Assembly: GCF_900143055.1 (NCBI RefSeq)
Contig: NZ_FRCW01000004.1
Coordinates: 310,001 to 374,000 of the forward strand
Length of the DNA stretch: 64,000 nt
Reading direction: 5' to 3'
Origin: Fibrobacter sp. UWR3
Lineage (GTDB): Bacteria; Fibrobacterota; Fibrobacteria; Fibrobacterales; Fibrobacteraceae
Position 1 is the stretch's first letter; the number at the start of each line of letters is the position of its first letter. Of the stretch, positions 1 through 6,706 are shown piece by piece. The notes beneath the pieces were generated by a model that saw only the letters and a list, made by a program, of their open reading frames with translations, was not told the origin of the DNA and made no database searches. The translations under genes and the position numbers were made by a program.

Positions 1-181
1 GAAGCGCGAGGGCGAGGTAAGCGAGGTCGCTGCGTCCCTCAAGAAGCTCGTGGATGAGTCGAACGCCCGTGCCGAGGAGCGCGAGTCCGAATCCGCTGTC
101 GCGATATCCGACGAGGCGCTAGCGGAACTGCAGAAGGGCCTCGACGAGATGGATGTGGACAGCTTCCTGGAAAAATTGTAA
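1..181 (+). CDS. C-terminal end of an unidentified protein (partial)
   Basis: The reading frame enters from the left edge (codons begin at base 2) and stops at TAA 179-181, leaving the last 59 residues. They are strongly charged (Lys/Glu/Asp) and predicted helical, ending MDVDSFLEKL. No family can be named from this fragment. A palindromic repeat follows 12 nt after the stop. Confidence 0.6.
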   Translation, partial: KREGEVSEVAASLKKLVDESNARAEERESESAVAISDEALAELQKGLDEMDVDSFLEKL

Positions 182-193
182 AGTCTCCGTTGT

Positions 194-227
194 GTCATCC
201 TGAGCGAGCGTAGCGAGTCGAAGGATC
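194..227. repeat. Palindromic repeat, GTCATCCTGAGCG...AAGGATC type
   Basis: Arms ATCCT and AGGAT flank a core carrying GAGCG/TAGCGAG. This belongs to the dispersed repeat family seen at 554, 36423, 36492 and 47755. The right arm contains AAGGA, 9 nt before the ATG at 235, so the repeat appears to supply the ribosome binding site of the exporter gene. Confidence 0.7.
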
Positions 228-234
228 TACTTAG

Positions 235-939
235 ATGTTTAACTTTTTCATAGCAGCCCTCGTGGTGGCGCTTGCCCCCGGCCCCGACAACCTGTTTGTG
301 CTTGCCCAGAGCGCAACCCACGGCGCACGGGCGGGCTTTAGCGTGATTTGCGGGCTGTGCACGGGCATCTGCGTGCAGACGGCGCTCCTGATTGTGGGGG
401 TGTCAGCGCTGATTGCGGCTAGCCCGGTTGCGTTCTTCGTGCTGCAGTGCTGCGGGGCGGCATACCTGCTCTACCTTGCATACAAGAGTTTTCAGGTCCG
501 TGCCGGCGTCGTGAAACTTGACGCGGGCTCGGAAGGTGCGGATTCCGGCGAATGTCATTCTGGAGCGAGCCCGGAGGGCGATGCGATAGAATCCAAGAGC
601 GGCGAAGCTGTTGTGGGTGGGGAAGGCGCGGGCCTCCCGTTCCGCAGGCTCTACCTGCGCGGCATCATCATGAACCTCACGAACCCGAAGGCGGTACTTT
701 TCGCGCTCTCGTTTATCCCGCCGGCGGTCGACATGAGCCGTGACATGAGCCCGTCACTCCAGATGGTAGTTCTTGGTGCGGAATTCGTGACGGCGACCTT
801 TATCGTGTTCGGCTCCATCGCGCTACTTGCGGGTGCCGTGAAGAAGTTTATGCTCAATAGCCCGAAGGCGAACCGCAACCTCAACTGGTTTAGCGGCTGC
901 GTGTTTGTCGCCCTCGCCATTGCGCTGTTCGCGCTCTAA
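235..939 (+). CDS. LysE/RhtB-family amino-acid exporter
   Basis: An inner-membrane exporter of 234 aa. The N-terminal APGPDNLFVLAQSATHGARAG block (residues 14-34) and the later NLTNPKAVLFALSFIPP block (about 145-161) are the hallmarks of the LysE/RhtB family, whose members export amino acids such as lysine, threonine or homoserine lactone; the substrate here is unknown. Five to six hydrophobic segments are visible. Family members are usually about 205-210 aa. The surplus is a hydrophilic Gly/Ser/Glu-rich stretch at about residues 95-130 in the central loop, part of which is encoded by a palindromic repeat (554-594). The start is ATG 235 with AAGGA 9 nt upstream inside another repeat. Confidence 0.85.
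   Translation: MFNFFIAALVVALAPGPDNLFVLAQSATHGARAGFSVICGLCTGICVQTALLIVGVSALIAASPVAFFVLQCCGAAYLLYLAYKSFQVRAGVVKLDAGSEGADSGECHSGASPEGDAIESKSGEAVVGGEGAGLPFRRLYLRGIIMNLTNPKAVLFALSFIPPAVDMSRDMSPSLQMVVLGAEFVTATFIVFGSIALLAGAVKKFMLNSPKANRNLNWFSGCVFVALAIALFAL
554..594. repeat. Palindromic repeat inside the exporter gene
   Basis: GTCATTCTGGAGCGAG ... GCGATAGAATCC has the same arms (ATTCT/AGAAT) and core as the intergenic copy near 47779. It is read in frame as roughly ECHSGASPEGDAIES and sits in the central hydrophilic loop. Confidence 0.7.
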
Positions 940-941
940 CG

Positions 942-1016
942 GTCATCCCCGCTATACGATACTTGGCAACTTGTTGCCATAGTAGAGTTATCCTCTTTGG
1001 GGAGAAGGCGGGGATC
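942..1016. repeat. Inverted repeat between convergent genes
   Basis: GTCATCCCCGC at 942 is mirrored by GCGGGGATC ending near 1016. A second small hairpin (GGCAAC-TT-GTTGCC, about 964-977) lies between. It sits between the convergent exporter and NrnA genes and may serve as a bidirectional terminator, although no clear T-run is present. Confidence 0.45.
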
Positions 1017-1021
1017 TCCAT

Positions 1022-1984
1022 TTAGGTGAGTTGCTTCTGCACCAATTCGAGAATCTTTTCAATCGTCACTTCGGGCGCGTCGCTGGTATCGCCGCCGGCG
1101 GCACGGGTGTGGCCGCCACCGCCGAATTCGCGGGCAATCGCGTTCACGTCCACGATGTAGTTGCTGCGCAGGCTAATCTTGTACTTGCCGTTCACCGGGT
1201 ACAGGAACAGGGCCACTTCGGTGCCACCGACTTCCCGCACGGTGTCGATGACGTTGCTGAGTTCCACGGGCGTGACGCCGAAACGTTCCATGTCTTCGGG
1301 GGTGATGTGGGCGTAGACCACTTTACCGCCGAGCCCGAGTTTGCAGTTTTCCATCACGAACCCGGTCACGAGCGTCTGCTTGTAGGTGCGCGTGTAGTAC
1401 GTCTCGTTCACGATTTTTGCGAAGTCGATTCCCTTCTCGATCAAATCGCCGACCACCTGCATGGTGCGCTTGCCCGTGCTGCTGAACTTGAACGCGCCCG
1501 TGTCGTGCACTATGCCCAGGTACAGGCTGTTCGCGGTCTCGCGCCCGACCTTCGCCTTGTCGATGTTCACGTACACCACCTCGCAAGCGGAACTCGCCTC
1601 GGGTTCCACGAGGTTCAGGGTGCACAGGTTCAGCGGGTTAGAAATATGGTGGTCGATGTTTATCGTTTTTTTCGCGGCACGGATGCATTCCGCGCCGTTC
1701 GCCCCCACGCGCTCGAAACTCGGGGTGTCCATGAGGAAGGCGAGGTCGTAGGGTTGCCCGCCGTTGCATTCTGCGGTGTAGGCCTCGCGCGCATCGCTTG
1801 CCCCGCGCAGAATCCGGTAGCTCTCGGGGAACTTTTCGAGGAACAGGTCCGCGCGGATTCCCGGGAAGTTGTCGCGGATGTAGTTGTAGATTGCCGTGGT
1901 GCTGCCCACGCAGTCGCCGTCGGGCCTCACGTGCCCGAAAATCGCCACCGTCTTCGCTTCGCCCAGGAATTCGTCAATCGTCAT
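1022..1984 (-). CDS. nrnA: NrnA-type DHH phosphoesterase (oligoribonuclease / pAp phosphatase)
   Basis: A cytoplasmic 320-aa enzyme of the DHH/DHHA1 superfamily. Motif I GHVRPDGDCVGS (about residues 17-28), a D-containing motif II near MDTPSFER, the DHH motif NIDHHISN (about 110) and the DHHA1 glycine motif GGGGHTRAAGG near the C terminus are all present. NrnA proteins degrade 2-5 nt RNAs and often 3'-phosphoadenosine 5'-phosphate. The start chosen is ATG 1984, with AAGGA 6 nt upstream; the TTG two codons earlier abuts the ribosome site. A TATATT box lies 20 nt upstream. It diverges from the FISUMP lipoprotein gene. Confidence 0.92.
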   Translation of the reverse strand: MTIDEFLGEAKTVAIFGHVRPDGDCVGSTTAIYNYIRDNFPGIRADLFLEKFPESYRILRGASDAREAYTAECNGGQPYDLAFLMDTPSFERVGANGAECIRAAKKTINIDHHISNPLNLCTLNLVEPEASSACEVVYVNIDKAKVGRETANSLYLGIVHDTGAFKFSSTGKRTMQVVGDLIEKGIDFAKIVNETYYTRTYKQTLVTGFVMENCKLGLGGKVVYAHITPEDMERFGVTPVELSNVIDTVREVGGTEVALFLYPVNGKYKISLRSNYIVDVNAIAREFGGGGHTRAAGGDTSDAPEVTIEKILELVQKQLT

Positions 1985-2079
1985 GTTCAATCCTTTTTGC
2001 GGGGAATATAATAAAAACCGGGTGGAGGCTAGAAGGAAAATTTGCTAAATATACAACGTAACGTAGGAGGATTTTCTGT

Positions 2080-3204
2080 ATGAAGCGTTTTTTGCTGGGA
2101 TTGGGTCTAGCATTTTTTGTGGCCGCCTGTGATGACGACGAGAGCAGTTTCGTTCGGCCGGGGGATGAAGATTCCTCTTCTTCTGTCATCCCCGGCTCGT
2201 CCGGGGATCTATCTAGCAGTAGCGTCACACCGCAGTCGAGCGAAAGCGAGACAAGCGTGTCGAGTAGCAGTTCTAAGGTCCCTGAGCCTGTCGAAGGGTC
2301 CAGCGTCACACCGAAGTCCAGCAGCTCCGTGCGCTCGTCATCCTCGGCTTCGGTCGAGGATCTATCCAGCAGCTCCGTGCGTTCGTCATCCTCGGCTCCG
2401 GTCGAGGATCTGTCGAGTAGTTCTGCGAAATCCAGTAGCAGTTCTGCAAAATCGAGCAGCAGTGCGAAATCGAGTTCTAGCGAGTCTAGCAGCAGCGAGT
2501 ATGTGCCGTTTGACCATTCCCAAACATTGGCTGGTGCTTGGCGTATAGGTGAGGATAGATATAAAACTTTTAAGGACCCGCGCAATGGCCGCAGTTATTA
2601 CTACATCACGATTTACTCGGAATATAAGGGATATTCAGTGACCGTGATGGCCGAGAACCTGAATATCGGTGATATGGTGCTCGGCGAAAACGACCAGAAT
2701 GACGACACCAAGATAGAGCGCTATTGCTACAATAACGATACCACCAAGTGCGACGAGTTCGGTGGCCTCTACCAGTGGGCCGAGATGATGCAGCTGCCGA
2801 GCCGCTGCAATACCGAGAGCTGCGCCGACCTTATTCAGGAAAACCACCAGGGAATCTGCCCTGATGGTTGGAGGTTGTTTACGTATGATGATTATTGTGT
2901 TGTGATGGGGTATGAGGATATCAATAATGACGGCGTAAAGGGGCTGCGCTCTACATATGGTTTCAGCGGAACGAATACCAGCGGATTCTCCCTGACTGGT
3001 GCGGGAGCAAGAACTATTGAGGGGGGGGGTGATTTCCTTAAAAAAAGTGTCTTCTGGTTTTACCCGCGAGAACACGATTATGATAAGACTGTATACTCAA
3101 CAGTGGGTTACGTGTCAGCCACAAACAACCGTGCGCCCCAATCTGATGATGGAGAGTTGAAAACCGCCGGCTTCTCCGTCCGCTGTACTAAACTAGAAGA
3201 ATAA
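2080..3204 (+). CDS. FISUMP-domain lipoprotein with repeat-derived Ser-rich linker
   Basis: A 374-aa exported lipoprotein: hydrophobic signal with lipobox FVAAC (Cys17), a long Ser-rich linker (about 20-145), then a FISUMP domain. FISUMP hallmarks seen are a DPRNGRSYYYITI opening, AENLNI, GLYQWAEMM, NHQGICPDGW and the terminal SVRCTK. The domain is abundant in Fibrobacter surface proteins; its function is unknown. GGAGG lies 11 nt before the ATG. The linker DNA contains four palindromic repeats read in frame (2185-2412). The 3' part is visibly more AT-rich than the 5' part, as in the other FISUMP genes here. Confidence 0.88.
   Translation: MKRFLLGLGLAFFVAACDDDESSFVRPGDEDSSSSVIPGSSGDLSSSSVTPQSSESETSVSSSSSKVPEPVEGSSVTPKSSSSVRSSSSASVEDLSSSSVRSSSSAPVEDLSSSSAKSSSSSAKSSSSAKSSSSESSSSEYVPFDHSQTLAGAWRIGEDRYKTFKDPRNGRSYYYITIYSEYKGYSVTVMAENLNIGDMVLGENDQNDDTKIERYCYNNDTTKCDEFGGLYQWAEMMQLPSRCNTESCADLIQENHQGICPDGWRLFTYDDYCVVMGYEDINNDGVKGLRSTYGFSGTNTSGFSLTGAGARTIEGGGDFLKKSVFWFYPREHDYDKTVYSTVGYVSATNNRAPQSDDGELKTAGFSVRCTKLEE
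2185..2412. repeat. Four palindromic repeats inside a coding linker
   Basis: Copies are at 2185-2210 (GTCATCCCCGG...CCGGGGATCT), 2277-2301 (GGTCCCTGAGCCTGTCGAAG then GGTCC), 2337-2363 and 2386-2412 (GTCATCCTCGG...TCGAGGATCT). All match intergenic repeat types found elsewhere in the window, and all are translated without a stop as Ser/Pro/Glu/Asp-rich linker. The last two lie in a 49-bp tandem duplication. Confidence 0.85.
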
Positions 3205-3282
3205 AAACATCAAAACCATCACTTTTTTAGGAAAAGCAAAAGCTTTTCCTGTCCAATTTTTTTACCTAAAAGGGCCAAAATC

Positions 3283-3405
3283 ATGTCCAAGAACGTCAAG
3301 TCCAACAACAAGAACACCAAGAAGTCTGCTTCCAAGGCAAAAAAGTCCACCCGCAATAACTACAAAATCGAATCCCTCGAACCGCGCCTGATTATGGAAG
3401 CCTAG
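3283..3405 (+). CDS. Small Lys/Asn-rich ORF ending in an LEPR-like motif
   Basis: The 40-codon frame encodes a basic Lys/Asn/Ser-rich N terminus followed by YKIESLEPRLIMEA and a stop. The SLEPRL motif resembles the N-terminal LEPR-XLL signature found at the start of very large secreted adhesin-like proteins. Here the frame stops straight after it, so it may be a truncated leader of a lost adhesin or a genuine small protein. An AGGG lies about 9 nt before the ATG. Function unknown. Confidence 0.45.
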   Translation: MSKNVKSNNKNTKKSASKAKKSTRNNYKIESLEPRLIMEA

Positions 3406-3661
3406 AAACATCTCCTTGCAGTTTAATACGAAACCCGCTGTTCGCGAAGGCCGATGGGACTAACTAGTCACGAGGCTTTCGCAGCACCTGCATCGGAACG
3501 TTCCTGCGATAAACAGTCTTTTCCCAGAGTCACTCTCGTGATTCTTTGCGGAGAGGGGCGTTTTGCTAAGCAGACAATGGAACGAAGTGATTTTGTCTGC
3601 GTGCGAAATGGACCTCGAAGCAAACTCTTTAACGAAAAGCAGGTCTGAACCTGCTTGAAAA

Positions 3662-3736
3662 GATCCCCACCTTGGTGGCCACGCGCACTAAGCACTAAAG
3701 TGCTAAGTGCTGTCCGCCCGCCTGCGCGGGGATGAC
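3662..3736. repeat. 75-nt dispersed repeat, copy 1
   Basis: Begins GATCCCCACCTTGGTGGCCA and ends GCGGGGATGAC. Inside is the palindrome GCACTAAGCACT-AA-AGTGCTAAGTGC. It is almost identical to 63913-63987 and related to an inverted, diverged copy at 58401-58447. The outer arms (GATCCCC/GGGGATGAC) are those of the short palindromic repeats nearby. Confidence 0.85.
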
Positions 3737-3774
3737 ATTTTTTTTTCTTTTGCCGTTTTTTACCTCTTTGAAAA

Positions 3775-3869
3775 GATCCCCGCCTGCGCGGGGATGACGA
3801 GCCGCAGGAGCCAGGGGGAGGCGTCCCCCTTTGTAAGGAAAGGAGATCCCCGGTCAAGCCGGGGATGAC
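3775..3869. repeat. Three further palindromic repeats
   Basis: GATCCCCGC...GCGGGGATGAC at 3775-3798, a GGGGGA-GGCG-TCCCCC hairpin at 3814-3829, and GATCCCCGG...CCGGGGATGAC at 3845-3869. The arms differ between copies but remain complementary within each copy. Confidence 0.8.
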
Positions 3870-3936
3870 AAGAGTGTGGCTGGCCTCGCAATGACATTTT
3901 AGGCCGTTTTTACACCCAATTTCTGCTTTTTTCGTG

Positions 3937-4089
3937 CAATCGCCCGCCAAACTATATACTATATTTCCCCCCAAATTGCATTTTTGACTGGGTCCTGTGA
4001 CCAGATTCGCCAATTCCACTGGTGCAAGAGCAGGGAAACTCGGACAAAAACATGTAATGAAACAACAATCAAAAAAAGGAATGGCTATA
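3937..4089 (+). promoter_or_regulatory. Probable rpsO-pnp promoter and leader
   Basis: TATACT/TATATT boxes at 3955-3965 match the -10 type seen elsewhere in the window; no strong -35 is visible. Transcription from here would give a leader of about 115 nt with a small CTGGGTC/GACCAG hairpin near 3990. S15 commonly represses its own mRNA through leader structure, so autoregulation is possible but inferred. Confidence 0.45.
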
Positions 4090-4362
4090 ATGGCTACTAT
4101 CACTAAGGAAAAAGCTGCAGAACTCACCGCCAAGTTTGGTGCAAACGAAAAGGACACCGGTAACGTCCGCGTCCAGATCGCAATCCTCACGGAAAAGATC
4201 AAGAATCTGACGGAACACATCAAGAGCCACAAGAAGGACTTCCACTCCCTCCGTGGTCTGTCTGCCATGGTTGCCAAGCGCCGCAACCTCCTCAAGTACT
4301 ACGGTGAGCAGGATATTCTCGCTCAGCGTGCTCTCATCAAGGAACTCGGTCTCCGCGGCTAA
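4090..4362 (+). CDS. rpsO: 30S ribosomal protein S15
   Basis: 90 aa, close to the usual 89. The sequence begins MATITKEKAAELTAKFG and carries the S15 signature VQIAILTEKIKNLTEHIKSH and the HSLRGLSAMVAKRRNLLKYY block. S15 binds 16S rRNA early in assembly of the small-subunit platform. The start chosen is ATG 4090, with AAGGA 9 nt upstream; the in-frame ATG at 4081 directly abuts that site. It is followed 21 nt later by pnp, the classical rpsO-pnp arrangement. Confidence 0.97.
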   Translation: MATITKEKAAELTAKFGANEKDTGNVRVQIAILTEKIKNLTEHIKSHKKDFHSLRGLSAMVAKRRNLLKYYGEQDILAQRALIKELGLRG

Positions 4363-4383
4363 TCTGCGGACTGGAGATAATCT

Positions 4384-6642
4384 ATGTCTATTGACGCATA
4401 CCATCAAAAATACGGCAAGATGCTCGACCCGAAGGAAGTGTCGGTTACGCTCCCTGACGGCCGCGTCATCACGTTCGAAACGGGCCGTATTGCCAAGCAG
4501 GCACGCGGTGCCGCAGTCGCCAAGATGGGCGACGCGTTCGTGCTCTCTACTGTCTGCTACGGCGAAGAGAAGGAAGGCGATTTCTTCCCGCTGACCGTCG
4601 AATATCGCGAAAAGGCCTACGCTGCTGGTCGCCTCCCGGGCGGCTACAACAAGCGCGAAGCCGGTCGCCCCTCCGACGAGGAAACTCTCTCTGCCCGTAT
4701 CATCGACCGCCCGATTCGCCCGATGTTCCCCGAGAACTTCACGCGCGAAGTCCAGGTGATTGTGCAGGTTCTTTCTGCTGACCGCAAGTTTGCACCGGAT
4801 GTGCTCGGCGTGTCTGCAGCATCCCTCTCCATCGGTCTTTCTGAACTGCCCTTCGAACAGCAGGTTGCCGCCGTGCGCGTGGCCGTGGTCGATGGTCAGA
4901 ACATCGTGATGCCCACCTACGAACAGATGGCCTGCGCCGATCTGGACCTGGTGGTCGCCGGTACCGAAGATTCCGTCTGCATGGTGGAAGGCGGTGCCTA
5001 CGAAGTGTCCGAAGACACGATGATCAACGCAATTCTCGCCGGTCACGAAGCCATCAAGCTCATGTGCAAGGCCCAACAGGAACTGGTGGACCGCTGCGCT
5101 AAGCCCAAGATGGAACTCAAGCCGCAGCACGTTGGCGAAGCCCACGAAAAGCTTCTCGCCACGGTGAAGGAAGTCGTGTGGGACGAACTGAACAAGGACG
5201 TCCACTCCAACATGGTGAAGACCGACTTCTATCCGGCTATGGCAGACCTCTGCGCGAAGATGCTCGAAGACGAACGCATTCTCGCTATCATTGGCAAGGA
5301 CGAAGAACAGGATCCTGCTCTCGTTGCAGACGCGAAGGCAATCTTCAGCGACTACGAACGCACTGCCATGCGCGAAATGATCCTGAACGAGGACGTGCGC
5401 CTCGACGGCCGTACGACGACCGAAGTCCGCCCGATCGAAATTGAACTGGGCGTTCTCCCGAGCGCTCACGGTTCTGCGATCTTCCAGCGTGGCGAAACCC
5501 AGGGTCTCGTGGTCTGCACGCTCGGCTCCAAGGCCGACGAACAGCGCTACGAAAGCCTGCAGGGCGAAGGCTCCAAGAGCTACATGCTGCATTACAACTT
5601 CCCGCCGTACTGCGTGGGTGAATGCAAACGCCTAGGCATGAGCCGCCGCGAAATCGGTCACGGCCACCTCGCCGAACGTTCTCTCGCTGCCGTTCTTCCG
5701 CTGCCGGAAGACTTCCCGTACACCATCCGCGTGGTTTCCGAAATTCAGGAATCCAACGGTTCTTCTTCCATGGCCTCTGTTTGCGGTGGCTGCCTCAGCT
5801 TGATGGACGCTGGCGTTCCTATCAAGGCTCCGGTCGCAGGTGTCGCTATGGGCCTCATCTCCGAAAAGGGTTCCGTGAAGGAAGGCGGCAAGATCAAGAT
5901 CTTGACCGACATCACCGGTACGGAAGACCACCTCGGCGATATGGACTTCAAGGTGACGGGTACTGCCGAAGGTATCACTGCCTTCCAGATGGATATCAAG
6001 ATCCGCGGCATTACGCCGGAACTCATGCGCGAAGCTCTGGAACAGGCTCGCCAAGGCCGTCTGCACATTCTCGGCAAGATGGCTGAACTCGGCCTCGCCG
6101 CTCCGCGTCCGAAGGTTTCCGAGAAGGCGCCGACCATGATCAAGATGCGCATCCCGACCAACAAGATTCGCGACGTCATCGGTTCCGGTGGTTCCGTGAT
6201 CAAGGGCATGCAGTCTCAGACGGGTTGCACGATCAACATTGACGACGATGGCAACATCGACATTGCCGCTCCGAGTGGCAAGGCCGCTGCAGTCTGCCGC
6301 CGCATGATCGAAGAGCTCACTGCCGAACCCGAACCGGGCCGCAAGTACAAGGGCAAGGTGAAGACGATCCAGCCGTTTGGCGCGTTCGTCGAAATCCTCC
6401 CGGGTCGCGACGGCCTCGTGCACATCTCCGAACTTGCCGACCACCGCGTCGAGAAGGTCGAAGACGTCGTTCACGTGGGTGACGAAGTCGAAGTGCTCTG
6501 CCTCGGTGTGGACCCGAAGGGCAAGGTGAAGCTTTCTATGAAGGCGCTCCTCCCTCCGAAGGCTGCCCCGGCTGCTGAAGCTCCGGCTGCCGATGCCGCT
6601 TCTGAAGCTCCGGCTGCACCTGAAGCACCTGCTGAAGGCTAA
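4384..6642 (+). CDS. pnp: Polyribonucleotide nucleotidyltransferase (PNPase)
   Basis: 752 aa with the full PNPase order: first RNase PH domain (FETGRIAKQARGAAV...), helical linker, second RNase PH domain (LDGRTTTEVRPI, then GDMDFKVTGT), KH domain with VIGSGGSVIKGM (about 600) and S1 domain with FGAFVEILPGRDGLVHISEL (about 665-685). The enzyme degrades RNA 3' to 5' using phosphate. The C-terminal tail is Ala/Pro/Glu-rich low complexity. It lies in an operon with rpsO and is followed by a strong terminator. Confidence 0.98.
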   Translation: MSIDAYHQKYGKMLDPKEVSVTLPDGRVITFETGRIAKQARGAAVAKMGDAFVLSTVCYGEEKEGDFFPLTVEYREKAYAAGRLPGGYNKREAGRPSDEETLSARIIDRPIRPMFPENFTREVQVIVQVLSADRKFAPDVLGVSAASLSIGLSELPFEQQVAAVRVAVVDGQNIVMPTYEQMACADLDLVVAGTEDSVCMVEGGAYEVSEDTMINAILAGHEAIKLMCKAQQELVDRCAKPKMELKPQHVGEAHEKLLATVKEVVWDELNKDVHSNMVKTDFYPAMADLCAKMLEDERILAIIGKDEEQDPALVADAKAIFSDYERTAMREMILNEDVRLDGRTTTEVRPIEIELGVLPSAHGSAIFQRGETQGLVVCTLGSKADEQRYESLQGEGSKSYMLHYNFPPYCVGECKRLGMSRREIGHGHLAERSLAAVLPLPEDFPYTIRVVSEIQESNGSSSMASVCGGCLSLMDAGVPIKAPVAGVAMGLISEKGSVKEGGKIKILTDITGTEDHLGDMDFKVTGTAEGITAFQMDIKIRGITPELMREALEQARQGRLHILGKMAELGLAAPRPKVSEKAPTMIKMRIPTNKIRDVIGSGGSVIKGMQSQTGCTINIDDDGNIDIAAPSGKAAAVCRRMIEELTAEPEPGRKYKGKVKTIQPFGAFVEILPGRDGLVHISELADHRVEKVEDVVHVGDEVEVLCLGVDPKGKVKLSMKALLPPKAAPAAEAPAADAASEAPAAPEAPAEG

Positions 6643-6661
6643 CTTCAAGACAAATTTGCAG

Positions 6662-6694
6662 AAACGGTCGCGTGATAAACGCGGCCGTTTTTTT
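6662..6694 (+). terminator. Rho-independent terminator of rpsO-pnp
   Basis: Stem AAACGGTCGCGT / ACGCGGCCGTTT (6662-6673 with 6679-6690, one mismatch) is followed by a T-run. Its T-run merges with the TATATT box of the next gene. Confidence 0.9.
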
Positions 6695-6699
6695 ATATT
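6694..6699 (+). promoter_or_regulatory. TATATT box 7 nt before the next ATG
   Basis: TATATT lies 7 nt before ATG 6707, with no Shine-Dalgarno sequence between. The transcript would begin at or next to the start codon. No -35 is recognisable because the terminator occupies that space. Confidence 0.5.
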
Positions 6700-6706
6700 G
6701 GATTAC

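Larger units (their letters stand above)
3406..3959. other. Long intergenic region rich in hairpins, no gene seen
   Basis: About 550 bp without a convincing coding frame. It contains a hairpin with GCAGACAA/TTGTCTGC arms around TGGAACGAAGTGA (about 3570-3602) and then four palindromic repeats (3662-3869). The only longer frames on either strand run straight through these repeats and look fortuitous. Confidence 0.6.

Noticed and set aside
3468-4295. 275-codon minus-strand frame over the repeat cluster and rpsO
   Set aside because: Its peptide is a translation of palindromic repeats plus the antisense of S15.
4069-5592. Long antisense open frame over rpsO-pnp
   Set aside because: Overlaps two certain genes completely, and its composition is that of a complementary-strand shadow.
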